DNA of 64,000 nt from Bradyrhizobium sp. CIAT3101. Its GTDB lineage: Bacteria; Pseudomonadota; Alphaproteobacteria; Rhizobiales; Xanthobacteraceae. The translations under genes and the position numbers were made by a program. Shown here one piece after another: positions 36,151 to 44,670 of this stretch (the stretch's first letter is position 1; every line of letters begins with the position of its first letter). The notes below the pieces were generated by a model. It was not told the DNA's origin. It made no database searches and worked only from the letters and a program-made list of their open reading frames with translations. Location of the stretch: contig NZ_CP121634.1 in assembly GCF_029714945.1 (NCBI RefSeq), forward strand, positions 7,523,001-7,587,000, given 5' to 3'.

Positions 36151-36551
36151 GACGGGTTCCCATTGGATACGACGCGATCATGATGATCGATTGCGCCGCA
36201 CTCGTGACGGTCTTGCCTCGCTTCGGCAGCAACAGGAGATAGAGTTCGGCTTTTAGCACTACCGAAAGGCAAGTTCACGGCGCCTCCGCGGCCACGCTGA
36301 GACGAGTCATTCGGGAAGTTCCGGCAATCAATCAACCGGCACGTTGATTGCAATCACGTGCAAAAACGCGTGTCGCAAGGTCCGCACCATTCGAGCCACG
36401 CAAGATCGTCAACCAAAATCAAAACACGTGTCAGGATGTGTTGCAAAGCAACGAGATCATCAGGCATGGTTCGCGCGGACAAAAATCGAAGTGCAGAATT
36501 CCACCTGCGTTGAACGTCAAAAAGAAGCAAGAATTTGCATAGGAATGCAGG
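36151..36551. other. divergent regulatory region between tupA and the HTH-PBP regulator
   Basis: 400 bases, lower in GC than its surroundings, without a gene. It contains CGATCA-TGA-TGATCG (36175-36189) close to tupA and the longer CAATCAAC repeat near its centre. Both are candidate binding sites for the divergent regulator. Promoters for both directions must lie here. Confidence 0.5.
36329..36350. promoter_or_regulatory. candidate operator of the tup/moeA cluster
   Basis: CAATCAAC-N6-GTTGATTG is a perfect inverted repeat with 8-bp arms and a centre-to-centre spacing of 14 bases, midway between tupA and the divergent HTH-PBP regulator. It does not end in a T-tract and is not near a stop codon, so an operator is more likely than a terminator. 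Confidence 0.5.
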
Positions 36552-37445
36552 ATGGAATTCCTGACGACCAGTGAAGCCGCGGACTATCTCCGTCTCGGCG
36601 AACGCAAGCTCTACGAACTCGTCACCAACGGCGCGATCCCGTGCACCAAGGTGACCGGCAAATGGCTCTTCCCGCGTCACGAGCTCGATCTCTGGGTGCT
36701 GTCGGGCATGGCGCGTCCGGCCGGCATGCTGACGGCGGATCCGCCGCCGGTCGTGGGCGGCAGCCAGGACGAGCTGCTGGATTGGAGCCTGCGTGAATCC
36801 GGCTCGGGCCTGGGATCGATGACCGAAGGCAGCGCACGCGGGCTCGAGCGCCTGCAGCGCGACGAGGTCATGGCGGTCGCCGTGCACTTCCACAGCCTCG
36901 ATACCGAAGGCAATCTCGCCTCCGATTCCAGCGTGACGGCGCTGCGGGACGCACCTGACCTGCATGATGCGCTGCTGGTTGCCTTCGTGCGCCGCGAGCA
37001 AGGTCTCGTGTTGCCGCCGGGCAATCCGAAGCGGCTGCGCGGTCTCTCCGACGTGCTCGCACTCGGCTCGCGGATGGCGATGCGGCAACAGGGCACGGGC
37101 GCGCAGATGCTGCTCGACGTGCTGCTGACGCGCGCGGGCGCCTCGATGCGCGATCTGCGCCGGGTGGAGACACCGGCGCTCACCGGGCCGGATCTCGCCG
37201 AGTTGGTCCGCGCCGGACAGGCCGATTGCGGCGTTGCGACACGCGCGGCGGCGCGCTCGGCGGGTCTCGATTTCGTCCCGCTGGTCTGGGAGAATTTTGA
37301 CCTGGCGATGCGGCAGCGCAGCTATTTCCGCCCCGCCATGCAGGCCCTGATCCGGTTCCTCAGCGAACGGCGTCTGCGCCAGCGTGCCGAGGAGCTGACC
37401 GGCTACGATCCCTCGCCCGCCGGGCAGATCCGGTTTGCCGCCTGA
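36552..37445 (+). CDS. HTH regulator with PBP-like ligand domain (Mo/W-responsive?)
   Basis: 297 aa. Residues 1-55 are an excisionase-type winged HTH (FLTTSEAADYLRLGERKLYE, GKWLFPRHELDLWV). Residues ~70-295 are a PBP-like domain without a signal peptide (QQGTGAQMLLDVLL, LAELVRAGQADCGVATRAA). This second part is of the type fused to MoeA in the neighbouring operon. It is divergent from tupA, so it probably senses molybdate, tungstate or a cofactor intermediate and controls the tup/moeA operon. That would be an alternative to ModE or TunR regulation; the ligand is inferred. Confidence 0.85.
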   Translation: MEFLTTSEAADYLRLGERKLYELVTNGAIPCTKVTGKWLFPRHELDLWVLSGMARPAGMLTADPPPVVGGSQDELLDWSLRESGSGLGSMTEGSARGLERLQRDEVMAVAVHFHSLDTEGNLASDSSVTALRDAPDLHDALLVAFVRREQGLVLPPGNPKRLRGLSDVLALGSRMAMRQQGTGAQMLLDVLLTRAGASMRDLRRVETPALTGPDLAELVRAGQADCGVATRAAARSAGLDFVPLVWENFDLAMRQRSYFRPAMQALIRFLSERRLRQRAEELTGYDPSPAGQIRFAA

Positions 37446-37548
37446 GATTGACGCCCACCCCAAAATAGTTGCAAAAGAAACCAATTCAGCCGGGCATACC
37501 CGGGACAGGCAACTTTCGGCCAACGAGCCGGATCAGGGGAGGACAAGC

Positions 37549-38763
37549 GTGAATCCAGCGAGATTTGGACTGCCGGTCGCGGCTGCCTTGACGGCGGCGC
37601 TGCTGTCGGGTGCCGCAACGGCACAGGTGTCCGACGACATCGTCAAGATCGGCGTGCTCACCGACATGAACGGTCCCGCCTCCGCGCCGACCGGCCAGGG
37701 CTCGGTGACGGCAGCGCAGATGGCGATCGACGATTTCGGCGGCACCGTGCTCGGCAAGCCGATCAGCATCGTGATCGGCGACCACCAGCTCAAGGCCGAC
37801 ATCGGCGCCGGAATCGCGCGGCGCTGGTATGATGTCGATCAGGTCGATCTGATCGTCGACGTACCGGTCTCGGCCGTTGGCCTCGCGGTGCAGAACATCG
37901 CCAACGAAAAGAAGCGGCTGTTCATCACCCACTCCACCGGCACCGCCGATTTCCACGGCAAGTTCTGCTCGCCTTATGCCATGCAGTGGGTGTTCGACAC
38001 CCGCGCGCTCGCCGTCGGCACCGCGGATGCCGTGGTCAAGCGCGGCGGCGACAGCTGGTTCTTCATCACCGACGACTACGCCTTCGGCCACTCCCTCGAA
38101 CGCGACGCCTCCAGCGTCATCACCGCCAATGGCGGCAAGGTGCTGGGCTCGGTGAAGCCGCCCCTGGCGACGCCTGACCTCTCCTCCTTCGTGCTGCAGG
38201 CGCAGGCCTCCAAGGCCAAGATCATCGGCATCGCGGCGGGCCCCCCGAACAACATGAACGAGATCAAGACCGGCTCAGAGTTCGGCGTGTTCAAGGGCGG
38301 CCAGCAAATGGCGGCACTGCTCGCGCTGATCACCGACATCCACGGCCTCGGCCTGCAAGCGGCCCAGGGCCTGTTGCTGACGACCTCGTTCTATTGGGAC
38401 ATGGACGACAAGACGCGCGAATGGTCGAAGCGCTATTTCGCCAAGATGAACAAGATGCCGACGATGTGGCAAGCCGGCGTCTATTCCAGCGTGATCCACT
38501 ATCTCAACGCCATCAAGGCGACCGGCACCGACGATCCGCTCAAGGTCGCGGCGAAAATGCGCGAGACGCCGGTCGAGGATTTCTTCGCCCGCAACGGCCA
38601 CTTGCGCGAAGACAATCTGATGGTGCACGACCTCTGGCTGGTGCAGGTGAAGACGCCGGAGGAAAGCAAATATCCGTGGGACTATTACAAGATCCTCACG
38701 ACGATTTCCGGCGACAAGGCGTTCGGCCCGCCGGACCCGGCGTGTCCGATGCTGAAGAAGTGA
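37549..38763 (+). CDS. ABC substrate-binding protein, branched-chain amino acid type (Peripla_BP_6)
   Basis: 404-aa periplasmic binding protein: signal peptide (VAAALTAALLSGAATAQ) and a two-lobed type I domain beginning DDIVKIGVLTDMNGPAS. The GTG is preceded by GGGGAGG with six-base spacing, a very strong ribosome site; upstream in-frame codons lack coding character. Homologues bind amino acids, amides, urea or aromatic acids, so the ligand is open. No LivHMGF-type permease or ATPase is adjacent. It shares a hairpin terminator with the convergent TAXI gene. Confidence 0.88.
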   Translation: MNPARFGLPVAAALTAALLSGAATAQVSDDIVKIGVLTDMNGPASAPTGQGSVTAAQMAIDDFGGTVLGKPISIVIGDHQLKADIGAGIARRWYDVDQVDLIVDVPVSAVGLAVQNIANEKKRLFITHSTGTADFHGKFCSPYAMQWVFDTRALAVGTADAVVKRGGDSWFFITDDYAFGHSLERDASSVITANGGKVLGSVKPPLATPDLSSFVLQAQASKAKIIGIAAGPPNNMNEIKTGSEFGVFKGGQQMAALLALITDIHGLGLQAAQGLLLTTSFYWDMDDKTREWSKRYFAKMNKMPTMWQAGVYSSVIHYLNAIKATGTDDPLKVAAKMRETPVEDFFARNGHLREDNLMVHDLWLVQVKTPEESKYPWDYYKILTTISGDKAFGPPDPACPMLKK

Positions 38764-38767
38764 GAGC

Positions 38768-38793
38768 GTGACGGTCGCTCAGGCGACCGTCAC
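38768..38793. terminator. shared bidirectional hairpin
   Basis: GTGACGGTCGC and GCGACCGTCAC form a perfect 11-bp stem with a TCAG loop. It begins five bases after the stop of the upstream gene and includes the stop codon of the convergent TAXI gene, so it can serve both. T-tracts are weak. Confidence 0.6.
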
Positions 38794-39755
38794 ATCACCA
38801 CGCCAATCTCGCGAAAGTATTTCATCACGCCCGGGTGGATCAGCTCCGGCTTCGGGGCCGCGGCGACCGTGTTCGCCGCAGTGGTCTCGCAGGCCTGTGC
38901 GAGCTTCTTGCAGAAATCCGCCTCAAGGCCGTGCAGCGTCTTGGCAAGACGATAGGCGACGTCGTCGGGCAGGTCTTCGCGCGTCAGCACAAAGCTCCAG
39001 GAGCCGAGCGAGGCGATCGGCTCGGACTGTTTTGGATAGGAGCCGGCCGGCACGGTCAGCGGTTTGAGGAACGCATGCTTGGCGCGGATGCGAGCGATCT
39101 CCTCGGCAGTCGGCGCGATGAAGCGCGCACCTGGCGCGCTCGATGCGACCGCCGCAAAGCCCGGCCAGCCGATGCCGGCACCCCAGAGTGCGGCGACGCG
39201 GCCATCCTCGACCATCGCGGGCCCGTCACCGGCGCGATCGAGATAGATCGCCTTGAAATCCTCGTCCTGCTTCAGGCCGAGGCCGTCGAGCACATAGCGC
39301 GCCAGGATCGGCAGGCCGGATCCCTTCGCGCCGAACGCAACCGGCTGACCGACGAGATCGTGAATGGTCTTGTAGGGACTGTCCGCCCGCACGACGAACA
39401 TGCCGGGGTTGGAGTAGATCGCGGTCAGGATCTTCAACCGCACCGGCGTCCGCCCGATACCGGCAAAGGCCTCATAGGCCGGCTCGCCCGCGACCAGCGC
39501 GAGATCGAGCTCGCCCTTCTCCAGCAGCGGAATGTTCTCGTTGCTGCCCTTGGTGTTGCGCGGGGCGATCGTGAGCGAGGCGTCCGCCGCGTTCATCACC
39601 TCCGCAAAGGCGTTGCCATAGAGCGGGAAGCCGCCGCCGGGCGTTGCGGTCCCCAAGCTGATTGTCCTGGTCGAAATGGCGTTGCCTCCGGTTTGAGCAG
39701 CAGCGGGGCTCAACAGCAGCGCCGCACTGACGAGAATCGTGATTGCGAATGTCAT
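38790..39755 (-). CDS. TAXI-family TRAP transporter solute-binding protein
   Basis: 321-aa exported binding protein. Signal peptide TFAITILVSAALLLSPAAAQ, then the TAXI pattern SLGTATPGGGFPLYGNAF and GELDLALVAGEPAYEAF. The ATG directly before the signal sequence is used; upstream codons are not signal-like. TAXI proteins feed TRAP carriers with fused DctQM membrane subunits, but no such permease is here, so it is an orphan in this window. Ligands are typically dicarboxylates or related acids. Convergent with the preceding ABC-type binding protein. Confidence 0.85.
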   Translation of the reverse strand: MTFAITILVSAALLLSPAAAQTGGNAISTRTISLGTATPGGGFPLYGNAFAEVMNAADASLTIAPRNTKGSNENIPLLEKGELDLALVAGEPAYEAFAGIGRTPVRLKILTAIYSNPGMFVVRADSPYKTIHDLVGQPVAFGAKGSGLPILARYVLDGLGLKQDEDFKAIYLDRAGDGPAMVEDGRVAALWGAGIGWPGFAAVASSAPGARFIAPTAEEIARIRAKHAFLKPLTVPAGSYPKQSEPIASLGSWSFVLTREDLPDDVAYRLAKTLHGLEADFCKKLAQACETTAANTVAAAPKPELIHPGVMKYFREIGVVM

Positions 39756-39862
39756 GGTCGTTCCGGCTGCGCCTGCGTCAACATCGACTTGAGGCGATGT
39801 AGGCAGCGGGCGGTTTTTGTGAAAGCATGCTCCGCAACGACAATAGAACAATGGGAGGCATC

Positions 39863-40837
39863 ATGTTGCGAATTTTGCGTAACGGTTTTTTCGGGCTGGT
39901 TTTTCTGTCCGGTGTTTTCGCAGCCTCCCCTCCCGCTTCCGCCGCCTACCCCGACCGCCCCGTGCACTGGATGATCGGCTTTGCCGCCGGCGGCCCGGTC
40001 GACATCGTCGCGCGCATCATGGCGCAGGCGCTGTCGGATCGGCTCGGCCAGCAATTCATCGTCGAGAACCGCGCCGGCTCCGGCGGCAACATCGCGGCCG
40101 GTGCTGCGATCAACTCGCCCCCCGACGGCTACACGCTTCTGTTCGTCGCGCCCAACAACGCGATCTCGACCTCGCTCTACAAGAAGCTGCCGTTCGACTT
40201 TTTGCGCGACACCACCCCGGTCGCCAGCATCATGCAGCTTACCAACATGCTGGTCGTCTCCAACGCGATGCCGGTGAAGACGGTCCAGGAGTTCATCGAC
40301 TATTGCAAGGCCAACCCCGGCAAGATCTCGTTCGCCTCCTCCGGCAACGGCACTTCGGTGCACATGTCGGCGGAGCTGTTCAAGGCGATGACCAAGTGCG
40401 ACATGGTACACGTGCCTTATCGCGGCTCGGCGATCGCCTTCCCCGACATCATCTCCAACAAGGTGCAGCTGATCTTCGACAATCTGCCGTCCGCGCTCGA
40501 GCAGTCGCGCGGCGGCAATGTCCGCGCACTCGGCGTGACCTCGCCGCAGCGCTGGCCCGCCGTGCCCGACGTGCCGGCGATCGCCGAGACCGTGCCGGGC
40601 TTCGAGTCGGTCGGCTTCTACGGCATCTCCGCGCCAAAGGGCACGCCGGGCGAGATCGTCGAGATCCTCAACAAGGCCGTCGGCGACGCGCTGAAGGACC
40701 CGAAGGTGATCGCGCGGCTGACCGAGAACGGCGGCATCCCCAAGCCGATGACGCCGGCCGAGTTCGGCAAGCTCGTCGCTGACGAGACCGAGAAGTGGAA
40801 GAAGGTCGTGGAGTTCGCCGGGGTCTCGGTGGACTGA
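39863..40837 (+). CDS. TctC/Bug-family solute-binding protein
   Basis: 324-aa periplasmic binding protein of the tripartite tricarboxylate transporter type. Signal peptide NGFFGLVFLSGVFAASPPASA, then the Bug signature YPDRPVHWMIGFAAGGPVD, VENRAGSGGNIAAG and the DGYTLLF loop. The ATG five bases after GGGAGG is chosen over an in-frame ATG four codons earlier. No tctA or tctB genes are nearby, as is common for the very large Bug families. It probably binds a carboxylate or aromatic acid; the exact ligand cannot be read. Confidence 0.9.
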   Translation: MLRILRNGFFGLVFLSGVFAASPPASAAYPDRPVHWMIGFAAGGPVDIVARIMAQALSDRLGQQFIVENRAGSGGNIAAGAAINSPPDGYTLLFVAPNNAISTSLYKKLPFDFLRDTTPVASIMQLTNMLVVSNAMPVKTVQEFIDYCKANPGKISFASSGNGTSVHMSAELFKAMTKCDMVHVPYRGSAIAFPDIISNKVQLIFDNLPSALEQSRGGNVRALGVTSPQRWPAVPDVPAIAETVPGFESVGFYGISAPKGTPGEIVEILNKAVGDALKDPKVIARLTENGGIPKPMTPAEFGKLVADETEKWKKVVEFAGVSVD

Positions 40838-40870
40838 GCTGGCGGCGCGCCGGTCATGCGCCGGCAAGAT

Positions 40871-40890
40871 GGGGGACCTTCGGGTCCCCC
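40871..40890 (+). terminator. hairpin with UUCG tetraloop after the Bug-type gene
   Basis: GGGGGACC-TTCG-GGTCCCCC is a perfect 8-bp stem closed by the very stable UUCG loop, 33 bases after the stop codon. It is followed by TGAAAACTTC rather than a T-tract. Confidence 0.65.
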
Positions 40891-40982
40891 TGAAAACTTC
40901 AAAACAACCCCATGCACAGTAGGAAAATCCGGCGATTTCAGCGGGTTACGGAAGCGAAAGCGAGAGTCACCCCAAAACACGT

Positions 40983-41012
40983 TTGACACGTCGGGCAAAA
41001 CAGTGGCATAAG
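40983..41012 (+). promoter_or_regulatory. possible sigma-70 promoter upstream of the tRNA
   Basis: TTGACA, 18-base spacer, CATAAG. The -35 is perfect and the -10 matches four of six bases. It would give a leader of about 150 nt before the tRNA, rather long. Confidence 0.35.
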
Positions 41013-41167
41013 CCCACAATCGCAAAATTCGGATATTTGGAAATCACCCGCAATGCGGCGTCGATGTGCAGATCAGCGAGCGCCAGCATTGCACGCCCGC
41101 CTCCATCCCTGTAAACGAACCGCGCACCGTTGCCGGCCGCGCACTTCCCGCAGGCCGTCTCGCGGCG

Positions 41168-41243
41168 GGGCCTGTAGCTCAATGGTTAGAGCCGGCCGCT
41201 CATAACGGTCTGGTTGCAGGTTCGAGTCCTGCCGGGCCCACCA
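41168..41243 (+). tRNA. tRNA with CAT anticodon, probably tRNA-Ile2
   Basis: 76 nt with encoded CCA. The acceptor stem GGGCCTG pairs with CGGGCCC (one G-T pair). D-arm GCTC/GAGC, anticodon stem GGCCG/CGGTC with loop CTCATAA, T-arm GCAGG-TTCGAGT-CCTGC. The CAT anticodon could mean initiator Met, elongator Met or Ile2. The GGGCC acceptor and overall sequence look most like alphaproteobacterial tRNA-Ile2, whose C34 becomes lysidine. It is not initiator-like (no mismatch at the 1:72 pair, no GGG/CCC anticodon stem). Confidence 0.95.
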
Positions 41244-41282
41244 CGAAGATCAGTGATGCCGGGCCGATCTGAAACGCGCGGC

Positions 41283-42095
41283 TCAGGCCGAATTGCTGCT
41301 TTGCCGCACCGTTCCGCGAGGTCGCGTTTGGACCAGCAGCAGCCTCTGGCCAGCGAAAGATGACCTCAGCTGGTGCAGCAGCACATCCCACCGAATGATT
41401 TGACCAGCGCTCAGGATGGAGACAAGCCCCAAGGCCATCAGCAGCATGCCAAGCCAGGTCCAGACCCACCCGTCATCGACCGCCTCGGCTGTGGCAAGTG
41501 CGAGCGGCATCGCCGCAGCGGCAACGACCTCACCGGCGACCGGCGTCGCCGCCAAGAGTGCCTCAACGTCGACCTGGCGCAGCGCGATCGCGTCAGCCGT
41601 GAGCCGGTCGCGTTTGGAAAGGGGCGCCGGCGACGCGCTTGTTGCGATCCCGGTGGCGAGGACGGGACCGGCATCAACCACCTGCGCGGGCACGGACGGG
41701 CCCGGCCGAGACGTATCCGCAGGTGCGGAGCGCGGCAGCTCCGCGCGCGCATCCCCCACCGCCTTCCGCTCGCGCGCCACGGTCTTGTTTTCTTCGGCCG
41801 TGGCGACACGATGTTTGGTGGCGCGTTGCTGAACCAGCTTCTTCACCGTCTCTGTTCCTTCGGCGACCTGGAACCAGCATCTGCGCTGGCCTTCCACCCG
41901 ATAGACCCAGTGCAGGCCATCGGCGGTCGACTTGCCGGGCCGCGTCAAGCACTCCGATTCCGCGGAAGCGCGCGCAGGGGCTGTGGCGGGACCAGCATTG
42001 AAGAGTTCGGAAAGGGAGGCCGAAAACGCGGATGATGTCGGCAGACCCGCAAGAAGCGCAAAAGCCGTGTAACAAAATCGCAAATGACCGGACAT
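41283..42095 (-). CDS. exported/membrane-anchored hypothetical protein
   Basis: 270 aa. A signal peptide (FCYTAFALLAGLPTSSAFS) is followed by a small Cys/Trp motif region (SECLTRPGKS, GLHWVYRVEGQRRCWFQV), then a long low-complexity Ala/Pro/Arg linker. One transmembrane helix (WTWLGMLLMALGLVSILSA) near residue 225 precedes a basic cytosolic tail. The W-VYR-RRCWF block looks like a recurring periplasmic motif in Bradyrhizobium exported proteins. Function unknown. Confidence 0.7.
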   Translation of the reverse strand: MSGHLRFCYTAFALLAGLPTSSAFSASLSELFNAGPATAPARASAESECLTRPGKSTADGLHWVYRVEGQRRCWFQVAEGTETVKKLVQQRATKHRVATAEENKTVARERKAVGDARAELPRSAPADTSRPGPSVPAQVVDAGPVLATGIATSASPAPLSKRDRLTADAIALRQVDVEALLAATPVAGEVVAAAAMPLALATAEAVDDGWVWTWLGMLLMALGLVSILSAGQIIRWDVLLHQLRSSFAGQRLLLVQTRPRGTVRQSSNSA

Positions 42096-42665
42096 GAAAA
42101 ACCCCGGTGTTGCGCCCCCTGCCGGACGGCAGTTTTGGCCGCGACCTAGGTCGCAATGCGACTTAAATCCGGCAATGCAGTGGATTCATTTTGGCGGCCG
42201 GCGAGATGCAGGCGACCTGGCGGTCAGCTCGATTGTCCATTTTCGTCATCCCCTCAAGGCGCAGCCACAGCAAGACCAAAGGGCGAAGCGTGTCCGGCGT
42301 AGCTGCAGCGAAGCGAAAGCGAAGGGGGACTGTTCGCGAGCTTCGGCCAGGCGCGCCAGCGCAACGAACTCCGGTCGAAGCGAACGAAGGCTGTCATGCC
42401 GAAGCCCGTAGGACGAAGGCAAGGACGGCAGCGACTGCATGAAGCAGTTAAGTGCCGCGTTGGAGCGGTTTGCCGCTGGCGAGGCAAATTTCACTCAGTT
42501 GCTGAACGCGAAGCGGAAGCAGCGCTGTCTCACAGGGCGTCACGATCGCCTAACGAACGTGTGACCCGGCACCAGTAAGCCACTTCACATCCAAAAAGCC
42601 CGAGCGTCGGCTAAATCGGCGAACGTATTCTTGTGTCTTTGAACCACACTCCTCGGGGGTGACGA
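42096..42665. other. 570-base gap without a supported gene
   Basis: No frame has coding character. The stretch 42280-42330 (GTGTCCGGCGTAGCTGCAGC, then repeated GCGAAGCGAAAGCGAAG) resembles a worn copy of the intergenic palindromic repeats common in Bradyrhizobium, but no intact inverted repeat remains. The final ~100 bases must hold the promoter of the next gene. Confidence 0.35.
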
Positions 42666-44132
42666 ATGTTTGGACGAAACTATTTTGGTGAGCCCATGAG
42701 CATCGATCGTGCAGCCAGCCGCAATGATTTTTCGACCATCTCCAATGCTGGACGCGCGCGATCAAGAGTCACGAAAGGATTGATTTTCTCCTTGTGTCTG
42801 GTGGTCAACTTCATCGCGATGACCGGCGCTGCATCGGCTCATGTGAAGTGGTTCGTGCCATGCGCCGTCTCCGACGATCCGCTGCCCGTCCAGGCGGTAT
42901 TGACGACGACATTCTTTCTGTTCCTGGCGCTGTTCCTTGCGCTGTTCTATCTCGCTTGCGCGGCCGAGCAGACCAGGTTCGGCGCCATGGTCTCAAAATT
43001 TCTGGATCAATTGACCGAGCCTCTGCGCCGTCGCGCCGACGACCTTTTGCGTGCGGCGGCTGCGGTGTTCTTTGCGTTGCTGTGGGCTCATGGCGGTCTC
43101 ATCCTCACCCCGGAACTCGAAGCAAACAGTTTCTGGCTCTCGGCCATTCAGTTGCTGATCCCGCTTTTCCTGGGCGCGCGGGCCACGCTCCCGGCAGCAG
43201 GGGCGGGCATCGTGCTGCTCTATGTCTATGGTGCCGCCAGCTATGGACTGTTCCACATGCTGGACTACCCGGTCTTTCCGGGGCTCGGGGTCTGGTTCGC
43301 GCTGTCCTCGTCGCGCAATGCCAAGCTGCTTGCTTTTCGATCTGATTTTCTGCGCTGGACCGTCGCGCTGTCCCTGTTATGGCCGGCGATGGAGAAATTC
43401 GTGTACCCGGCCTGGGTCGCGCCGATCGCGATCGCTCATCCGGAGCTGACGCTGGGCTTCGATGTCCCGACTGTCGTGACCGCCGCAGGGATCGTGGAAT
43501 TCGGCCTGGCCTTCGCGCTGTTCTGGACACCGCTGGTCCGGCGTTTCGCCGCCCTCGCTTTGGTGATGGTGTTGACCGCCGCAACGCTGGATTTCGGCAA
43601 GGTGGACGGCATCGGTCATTTGATGATGATCGCCATACTTTTCGCGGTATTCGCCGATCGGGACGACAGGCCCGTCCGGTATCGTCCCGCGCTCGCACCG
43701 CTTGTCGGCAGCATGGCTTTGCCGGCCACGCTCCTTCTCTATACCGGCGCTCACACGCTCTCCTTCACATCCTTGACCACCCCCATCGCGCCGCTCGCGG
43801 GCGGCACGGCTTTGCTGCTCCTCGTCTTCCTTTGCCTGCGCCGGTTCGCGGAAGGTCCGGGCAACACACGCCACGAGAGCGGGCAAGACCTCGTGCACCA
43901 AGTCCCGCTTGAAGTCCCGCACCAGGTCTCGCTGCGCGCAAGCATCCTGGCGGCGTCCTCGGACGCTGCGCCCGAAGTCGCGGTCGGCGGTGTCGCTCTG
44001 ACGGCCGTCGTGTTGATCGCGTTCATGGGCCTGCGCGGCCATGAGTTGCAAGCTCCGCCCTCGGCCGCAAGCGCACCATTTCCGCAGCAGCACTCAGGCA
44101 TGAGCACGCCTGGCGTGATTCGGGCGACCTAG
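42666..44132 (+). CDS. multi-pass membrane protein of unknown function
   Basis: 488 aa with about ten transmembrane helices and a SAHVKWF motif right after the first one, followed by VPCAVSDDPLP on the periplasmic side. A cluster in the middle (WPAMEKFVYPAWVAPI, GIVEFGLAFALFWTPLVRRFAALALV) resembles DoxX/SURF4-like integral proteins. The last ~100 residues are soluble and poorly conserved in appearance. Another ATG ten codons downstream, with GGTGAG before it, may be the true start. Transport or redox roles are possible; none can be shown. Confidence 0.65.
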   Translation: MFGRNYFGEPMSIDRAASRNDFSTISNAGRARSRVTKGLIFSLCLVVNFIAMTGAASAHVKWFVPCAVSDDPLPVQAVLTTTFFLFLALFLALFYLACAAEQTRFGAMVSKFLDQLTEPLRRRADDLLRAAAAVFFALLWAHGGLILTPELEANSFWLSAIQLLIPLFLGARATLPAAGAGIVLLYVYGAASYGLFHMLDYPVFPGLGVWFALSSSRNAKLLAFRSDFLRWTVALSLLWPAMEKFVYPAWVAPIAIAHPELTLGFDVPTVVTAAGIVEFGLAFALFWTPLVRRFAALALVMVLTAATLDFGKVDGIGHLMMIAILFAVFADRDDRPVRYRPALAPLVGSMALPATLLLYTGAHTLSFTSLTTPIAPLAGGTALLLLVFLCLRRFAEGPGNTRHESGQDLVHQVPLEVPHQVSLRASILAASSDAAPEVAVGGVALTAVVLIAFMGLRGHELQAPPSAASAPFPQQHSGMSTPGVIRAT

Positions 44133-44307
44133 CCGAGGTTCTGAAGTCTGACGAGGGATGACAGCCGGTTTGCAGATTCGCACGAATTCGTCCGCCGCCC
44201 GCACGCGATGCCGCGGATGTGACCGGTCGTGGAAGGTGTCGCGGATTGCGAGGGCGTGAGCCAAATCTCACCTGACTCGTGCTTGTAGGTCCTTCGGAGA
44301 AATGACC

Positions 44308-44541
44308 ATGCGATCGGGTCTGGTTCTGAGTCTTTTGATTTTCCTGTGCGCTGCCAACGCCGCTACGGCGGCTCAGGTGCATCGGCACCATGCAACTGTT
44401 CACTCCGCGCGTGGGGGGACGGCGGGCTCCGCTGCGGCCTGGGCCTATTCACCGGCACGGCCGACCCGCGCTCAGCCGGACCCGTACTACAATGAGCGAC
44501 CGGAACCAGGTCATAATCCGTTTGCGGGATGGGGTGGTTAG
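44308..44541 (+). CDS. small exported protein
   Basis: 77 aa: signal peptide SGLVLSLLIFLCAANAATAA, then His-rich QVHRHHATVH and a Pro/Tyr/Asn-rich tail ending HNPFAGWGG. The ATG eight bases after GGAG is chosen; another ATG two codons earlier is too close to it. Such short envelope proteins with His and Pro/Tyr tails are frequent in Bradyrhizobium and have no known function. Metal binding by the His cluster is possible. Confidence 0.65.
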   Translation: MRSGLVLSLLIFLCAANAATAAQVHRHHATVHSARGGTAGSAAAWAYSPARPTRAQPDPYYNERPEPGHNPFAGWGG

Positions 44542-44670
44542 CACCTCATTGCAAGATCCGCCCCAGCCATCTCTGCGCGCGCAAATAGACGCCTGGGGAA
44601 GCGAAGACGGATTGTCCGCGAGCTACGACTCGGCGAGGCGCGCTCGATTGCTGAGCGCGCCTCGACGTCA

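Larger units (their letters stand above)
40838..41167 (+). other. gap between the Bug-type gene and the tRNA
   Basis: No gene supported. It contains a terminator-like hairpin shortly after the binding-protein stop and a possible promoter for the tRNA. The rest shows nothing recognisable. Confidence 0.45.

Noticed and set aside
41168..41243. Integration site at the tRNA gene
   Set aside because: No integrase, no repeated 3' tRNA end and no change of gene style next to it.
42096..42665. Small ORFs and a transposon relic
   Set aside because: Short frames overlap each other without coding pattern, no inverted termini or transposase motifs; only a worn repeat-like segment is suspected.
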